Of a stretch of DNA of 64,000 nucleotides, positions 59,251 through 64,000 are shown one piece after another. Below the pieces are notes generated by a model. It saw only the letters and a list, made by a program, of their open reading frames with translations. It was not told where the DNA came from and searched no databases. Made by a program: the position numbers and the translations under genes. The stretch's first letter is position 1, and every line of letters starts with the position of its first letter. Source of the stretch: Sycobia sp. Sy_11 (Eukaryota > Arthropoda > Insecta > Hymenoptera > Epichrysomallidae); contig JACCIC010000014.1 of assembly GCA_018907035.1 (NCBI GenBank), positions 1,711,001 through 1,775,000 of the forward strand, in the 5' to 3' direction.

Positions 59251-61412
59251 ATGTCGAATGTCAATCTACGTCGGAGTACCCGAGGGCAGAAAACGGAGAA
59301 TTTACTTCCTACCGTTCTTGGCGAAGTGCCGACGCGCTCTACAGCGAGAAAGAGGAAGGTAACGTCTGGAAGTCGTCGGTCCGTTCGAAACTCGAACGCG
59401 AAGTCATCGAAGGCTTCTGCTGGTGTTCCGTCACTGGAGAAATCCAACGGAGCTGAGCCTTCACCTTCGACCGACGCATATGTGTACAATCTTCCATCGC
59501 CGATACAACGGAGACCAAGAACGCGAAGGCGCGCGGCAATTCGATGCGCGGCGGCACTTTCTTGCATGCCGTTTTCAACGAGCCAAGAAGGATCGATAAT
59601 CCCAGTGCAGAGACGAGCTTCATCGTCGGTGGCGCTTGCGAGTGCTTCACTTCCATTATCTCCTCGAAGAAAGAGTGACGTCACGAGGAAGAGCTGCAGC
59701 CCGTCCACCGGCTACTGCGAAGAGATCGGCAGCGCGACCTCGCGCCCCGATACGTCGCGCAAGGATGAAGACGAGCGCGTTGCCACCATCAGGAACGTAC
59801 GAATCGTTGCAGCGGCTGCCCGTGTCGCCACCTCCAGTAGCAACGTCGTCTTGGATAGCGTTGCCAACTCCACCACCAACTTTGACAGGTCTGGGTAGTT
59901 TTGTAAGCTCGCGAGCGAAACGTCCCTCTACCGAGAGGAAGAAGTCGTCGTCAACCAAACGCGGTCGCTTCGGGAACAATATGACGGTCAATAATTGTAG
60001 AAAGGGCTATTATGATTCTGATGGAGAAAGCGAATCTCGTGGAGGCGATGAAAGCGATTCGAGCGATTCAGATAGTGGTCGTCGTAGTTTTTTACGCCCC
60101 CCGGCGAGAACCGTCGAATTTATCTAGCCATTCGAGGGTTCGAATTCCGAATTCTGTACGGACCGCGCAGGGCGAACGTTTTAACAAGGGTTATGATAAC
60201 AATTATTTCTACGATAAAAATCTCAATCCGCGTAACCGATTAAATAAGGAATCACATGTCCCGTATGTAGATTCTCAAAATTGCTATCCTGCGTTTGATA
60301 GGCGACCGAACGCACGTAATGAAGTACATTTGTCTAGAGCTCCGGAAAACAATTATACGTTAGAAAATCAAGTAGGCCTTTTGGGGGGCAATGCGACGCT
60401 CATTAATAGGATGACTTCGGTTAAGAGATTACAACCGTTTTCCGGAGAACCGTTAGATTGGTGCAGATTTAAGCAATCCTTTTACTTAGCTACGGCACTT
60501 GGGAATTATACTGATCGCGAGAATGTTTTGCGATTGTCAGAGGCGCTGACTGGAACTGCGCGTGAGGCAGTGCAGCCCTTATTTATGGCGGGATATAATT
60601 CTCAGGAGATTATGGATACATTGGAAATGCGCTTCGGCAATTCGCAATTAATTCTAACAAAGATCTTGGATGAAATTCGATTGATACCAAGTATCAAAAA
60701 TGAAAAAATAGGTTTAATCGAGTTTGCCACAAGATTAAGAAACGCGGTCATAGCTATAAAATCACAAAAAAATAATGCTGGATACTTGAACAGCCCCGAG
60801 CTAGTGAGTGGCTTACTTAAAAAATTACCGGAAACTATCACATATAATTTCACTAATTATGCCGCGAATGAAGCACGTAACGTGCCCGACTTAGAGAGAC
60901 TCGCGGAATTCGTATATAAACAAGCTCAAACACACATCAAGGCAAACGTAATCACTTACGAGCTCGACACGGCTGATAAATATCAGAAAGAGACAAGTCG
61001 AACTAAAAGGGTTAAGGCCGTGTATACCGCTATGGATACGCAGGAGGGTACAGATGAATTTGCGAGAAAGAGTGAGGGGACCGCGGCGAGAAATTGCGTA
61101 AACTGCGGTCGAAAATATCACTCTATAGAAGAATGTAGATATTTTTCGAAATTGCCGGTCAATAGAAGATGGAAAGTTGTAAAGTCCAACCGTTTATGTT
61201 ATAGGTGTCTAGGCGCGGGACACAGACGCGAGGAATGTAGAAAACCGAGCTGTGACAGCTGTGGCCGCAATCATCACGTACTCCTGCATCCTATTCAGAA
61301 AAATGATTCGCGATCGATTACAAAGCAAAGTGATGATCGGTCTCAGGACACTCTTAATGCCGAAAAGTCAATAAACGCTATTAATACAAATCAGTCGAGT
61401 CTAAAAAGTTGA
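59251..61412 (+). pseudogene. Pao gag region, interrupted by two frame changes
   Basis: The probable start is the ATG at 59251 (MSNVNLRRSTRG). The coding signal then moves to a second frame near 59660-59690 (Pro/Ala/Arg-rich, then an acidic DSDGESESRGGDESDSSDSD stretch near 60020). It moves to a third frame near 60105-60125. From there to the stop at 61410 the frame is open: RLQPFSGEPLDWCRFKQSF near 60428 is the DUF1759-type gag core. Zinc fingers follow at 61095 (CVNCGRKYHSIEEC), about 61200 (CYRCLGAGHRREEC) and about 61251 (CDSCGRNHH). The 60012 ATG is probably not the real start. Gag would form the capsid and bind the element RNA. The frame changes suggest a mutated copy; sequencing error or recoding are alternatives. 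Confidence 0.75.
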
Positions 61413-64000
61413 CTAAATTCTCACGCGTTGCTTAGATTAGTTCCGATTTGTATTACGGGCTCCGTCAAAATCAAACATATATACGCCTTATTAGACGACG
61501 GAGCAACGGTTACCATCGTGAGTTCGCAATTAATTGATGAAATCGGGGCCAAAACGACGTGTGCAAATCTCATTTTGAAAGGAGTGGGAGGTGAGGATGC
61601 GGCCATATTATGTACAGAAAAGACTAATTTAACAATTACAAACGGTGATTTAGGTTTCTATTTAAAGAACGTACTGGTCGTGCGCGACCTCACATTGCGA
61701 GAGCAGATAGTCGATAGAGAAATGGTCGATTTCTGTGCAACCAGAACAGGAATAAAGGTCTTACCTTATCGCGAGGCGCCGCAAATGATTATAGGGCAAG
61801 ATAACTGTCATTTAATATTAACTCGAGAGTATAGAGAACTTGAAAAGACCCATTTAGTAGTTTCTCGATGCCTACTAGGTTGGGCGATTCACGGTCTCCC
61901 CCATGGAAGAAAGAGTGAGTATATACATAATGTTGACAGCATCTTATCGAATACAGAAATAGTTTTGAATAATTTGAACGAATTAGTTAAATCGTATTTT
62001 GATATTGATTCAATTGGGATAAGTACACGCTCGAGAGAAAATCCAGAAAATAAGCGCGCTCTCGAAATTTTAGATACAACCAGTAGGCACAACGGAAAGG
62101 AGTGGGAGGTAGGCTTATTATTTAAAGAGGATATAGAACTAACGGACGATGGGCGTGCTATGTCATACAATAGGTTAATAATACAAGAAAAAAGGCTTGA
62201 TCGAAATCGGGAACTCGCCGACTTATATTATAAAGAGATGCAGAGACTATTTGATAAGGGCTTCGCGATAAAAGCGGGAGAAAGACCTCTAAATAAATGC
62301 GTTCGATATTCGCCGCATTTCGGAGTGCGTAATGTTAACAAGCCGGGTAAAATCAGATTGGTTTTCGATTTAGCAGCGAAATCAAAGGGTAAAAGTTTTA
62401 ACGACTATTTGTTATCGGGACCCGATCTATTAAAATCTTTGCCTGGTATTTTAATGAGATTCAGGCAATTCGCGTACGCAATAAAGGCGGATATCACGGA
62501 TATGTTTCTAAAAATTAAGATACGAAGGGAGGATCGGGAAGCACAGCGTTTTCTGTGGCGTGGGAAAGATCGATCAAAACCGCCGGAAGAGTATGTTTTC
62601 ACATCAGTTCTATTTGGGGCAAAGTCGTCACCCTGCACGGCAATGTATATTAAGAATAAAAATGCAGCCGAATTTTTGTCCAGGTTTCCGGAAACCGCTA
62701 ACAAAATAATAGAAAATTGCTATATGGACGACTTTTTAGATAGCTGTGAAAGTATTGAGGAAGCAAAGAAACGCGTAATAGAATCAATTGAAATTAATAG
62801 TTTTGCTAATTGGGAAATGCATGGATGGGCGAGCAATAACACAGAAATTTTGCGTGATTTGAGTATAAAGAATTATTCTAACGATTTAATTAAGAATATT
62901 GAAAATCAGACAAACAATGAGAAGGTTCTGGGTTTAAAATGGCTAAATGACACCGACCAACTTATGTTTCGTTTTAATCAGAGTAATTTATCCGATGAAT
63001 TTTATAAGCATTCAAAAAGACCGACAAAAAGGCAATTTTTAGCAATAATTATGTCCATTTTCGACCCGCTCGGCTTTCTCACGCCTTTTACAATACAATC
63101 AAAGATACTAATGCAAAGAATTTGGGCTAGCGAGATCGGCTGGGATGAGACTTTGCGTGACGACGAATTTTCACACTGGCAACAATGGTTGAAGGATTTA
63201 GAAAATGTGAAGAATTGTGAAATAGCCCGTTGCTATCAATTGAAGTCCGAACAAATAAAATCTGCTGAATTGCATGTCTTCTGTGATTCGAGCACCGTAG
63301 CTTACGCAGCCGTTGCTTATTGGCGTTTCGAATTGAGCAATAATAAAGTTCACGTCTCAATAATAATGTCTAAAAGTAAAGTAGCTCCGTTAAAAACAAT
63401 ATCCATCCCGCGCTTGGAACTGCAAGCGGCGCTTCTCGGTGTAAGGCTAGCAAAATTAATTGCAGACGAACATGATTTTAAAATCACGCGGCGCGTATTT
63501 TGGTCCGATTCAAAAACGGTCTTATGTTGGATTAGAAAAGACCCTCGCGAATTCAAGGTCTTTGTTGCTCACAGACTAAGTGAAATTCGCGAAAAATCGG
63601 AGATTAGTGAATGGAGATACGTCAACACCAAGGAAAATCCTGCCGATGACGGGACTAGATCAGCACCCAATGCTTTGCATAGTAATAGTAGGTGGCTCCT
63701 AGGACCACCTTTTTTGCGAAAATTGGAGGAAGAGTGGCCAAACGAAAAATGCTCAGGGAAGGTCGAGCAATCGCAAGAGCAAATACTAAAATCAGAAACT
63801 CGCGTAGTTTACATGATAGAGAGACCCCCGGTAGAGATAGATTTTACTCGATTCTCGTCTTTCGATCGGCTGATAAAGGTCGTTATTTGTTTTATAATAT
63901 TATTAGACGTCGGTAAAAAGAGAAAAGATCGAACACATCTCGAAAGGAAATTAGATGCGGAGGCAATGTGTATCAGAATCAGTCAGTTAAATTCCTTTAC
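61413..64000 (+). CDS. Pao pol: protease, reverse transcriptase, RNase H (incomplete at window edge)
   Basis: The frame is the same as the last gag frame, separated by one TGA at 61410, and is open for at least 862 codons to the window end. In order: an aspartic protease with LLDDGATVTIVS near 61487; the reverse transcriptase with RYSPHFGV near 62308, VFDLAAKS near 62362, DITDMFLKI near 62490 and the catalytic YMDD at 62721; a Peptidase_A17-like segment with FLAIIMSIFDPLGFLTPF near 63036; RNase H with VFCDSS near 63276, IPRLELQAA near 63408 and WSDSKTV near 63501; and then RWLLGPPFL near 63693. Integrase would follow outside the window. There is no own ATG near the start, so it is probably made as a Gag-Pol fusion. 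No key residue appears to be missing. Confidence 0.88.

Larger units (their letters stand above)
58139..64000 (+). mobile_element. BEL/Pao LTR retrotransposon, 5' part
   Basis: The element comprises the 5' LTR (58139-59171), a primer-binding site, gag with zinc fingers and a long open pol. It continues beyond the window, so the 3' LTR, most of integrase and the target duplication cannot be seen. The gag and pol motifs (DUF1759-type gag, DDG aspartic protease, YMDD reverse transcriptase, Peptidase_A17-like segment) identify the BEL/Pao group. Its base composition is richer in GC than its surroundings. Confidence 0.9.

Noticed and set aside
59082..59991. Long minus-strand open frames opposite Pao gag
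   Set aside because: They are antisense shadows of a GC-rich gag region. Their composition mirrors the Arg/Ser/Pro-rich coding strand, and no family motif is present.
60012..60127. ATG at 60012 as the Pao gag start
   Set aside because: The first 35-40 codons from it (Val-rich) run out of frame with the acidic Asp/Ser stretch that is clearly coding there. The true start is more likely 59251.

Overview
The window looks like an AT-rich insect genome, most likely a hymenopteran and plausibly an ant. The reasons are a tandem array of insect-type odorant receptor genes with conserved short exons, heavy mariner content, an I-like LINE, a tRNA-derived SINE and a BEL/Pao LTR retrotransposon. Everything is eukaryotic: coding exons are split by GT-AG introns, and there are no operons or bacterial signals. 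The species is inferred from gene content only.

Layout. 1-2811: upstream sequence with no recognisable gene. 2812-11334: odorant receptor 1 (OR1). 11604-12950: a very large imperfect inverted repeat. 12951-17595: gene-poor DNA with simple repeats. 17596-23066: an apparently intact two-ORF LINE flanked by a perfect 13-bp target duplication. 23233-23375: a SINE. 24420-31979: OR2, whose large intron 2 holds one nearly complete but dead mariner and two mariner relics. 34683-46207: OR3, whose introns hold a fold-back element, a LINE relic, several mariner relics and a SINE. 46461-47281: an internally deleted mariner. 48100-48590: a single-arm relative of the 11.6-13 kb inverted repeat. 51065-54379: the first three exons of OR4. 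55307-56516: a defective mariner. 58139-64000: the 5' LTR, gag and most of pol of a BEL/Pao element that runs off the window.

The four receptor genes are all on the + strand. They share the same intron positions and phases and almost identical exon lengths (39, 457, 286, 100, 111, 156 and 51-60 nt), giving proteins of about 400 residues. OR1, OR2 and OR3 read intact. OR4 has only exons 1-3 visible, and the rest is missing or lies beyond the Pao insertion. Details of exon sequence and flanks pair OR1 with OR3 and OR2 with OR4, which suggests that a two-gene block was duplicated. The start of intron 2 instead pairs OR1 with OR2, a hint of gene conversion. Such receptors would act in olfactory sensory neuron membranes with the co-receptor Orco, which is not in this window.

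The rest is mostly mobile DNA of different ages. The LINE looks young: both ORFs are open, the target duplication is perfect, and an initiator plus downstream promoter element are correctly spaced. The mariners are all dead. The Pao element has a long open pol but an interrupted gag. Coordinates of old relics are approximate, because they were read by eye.
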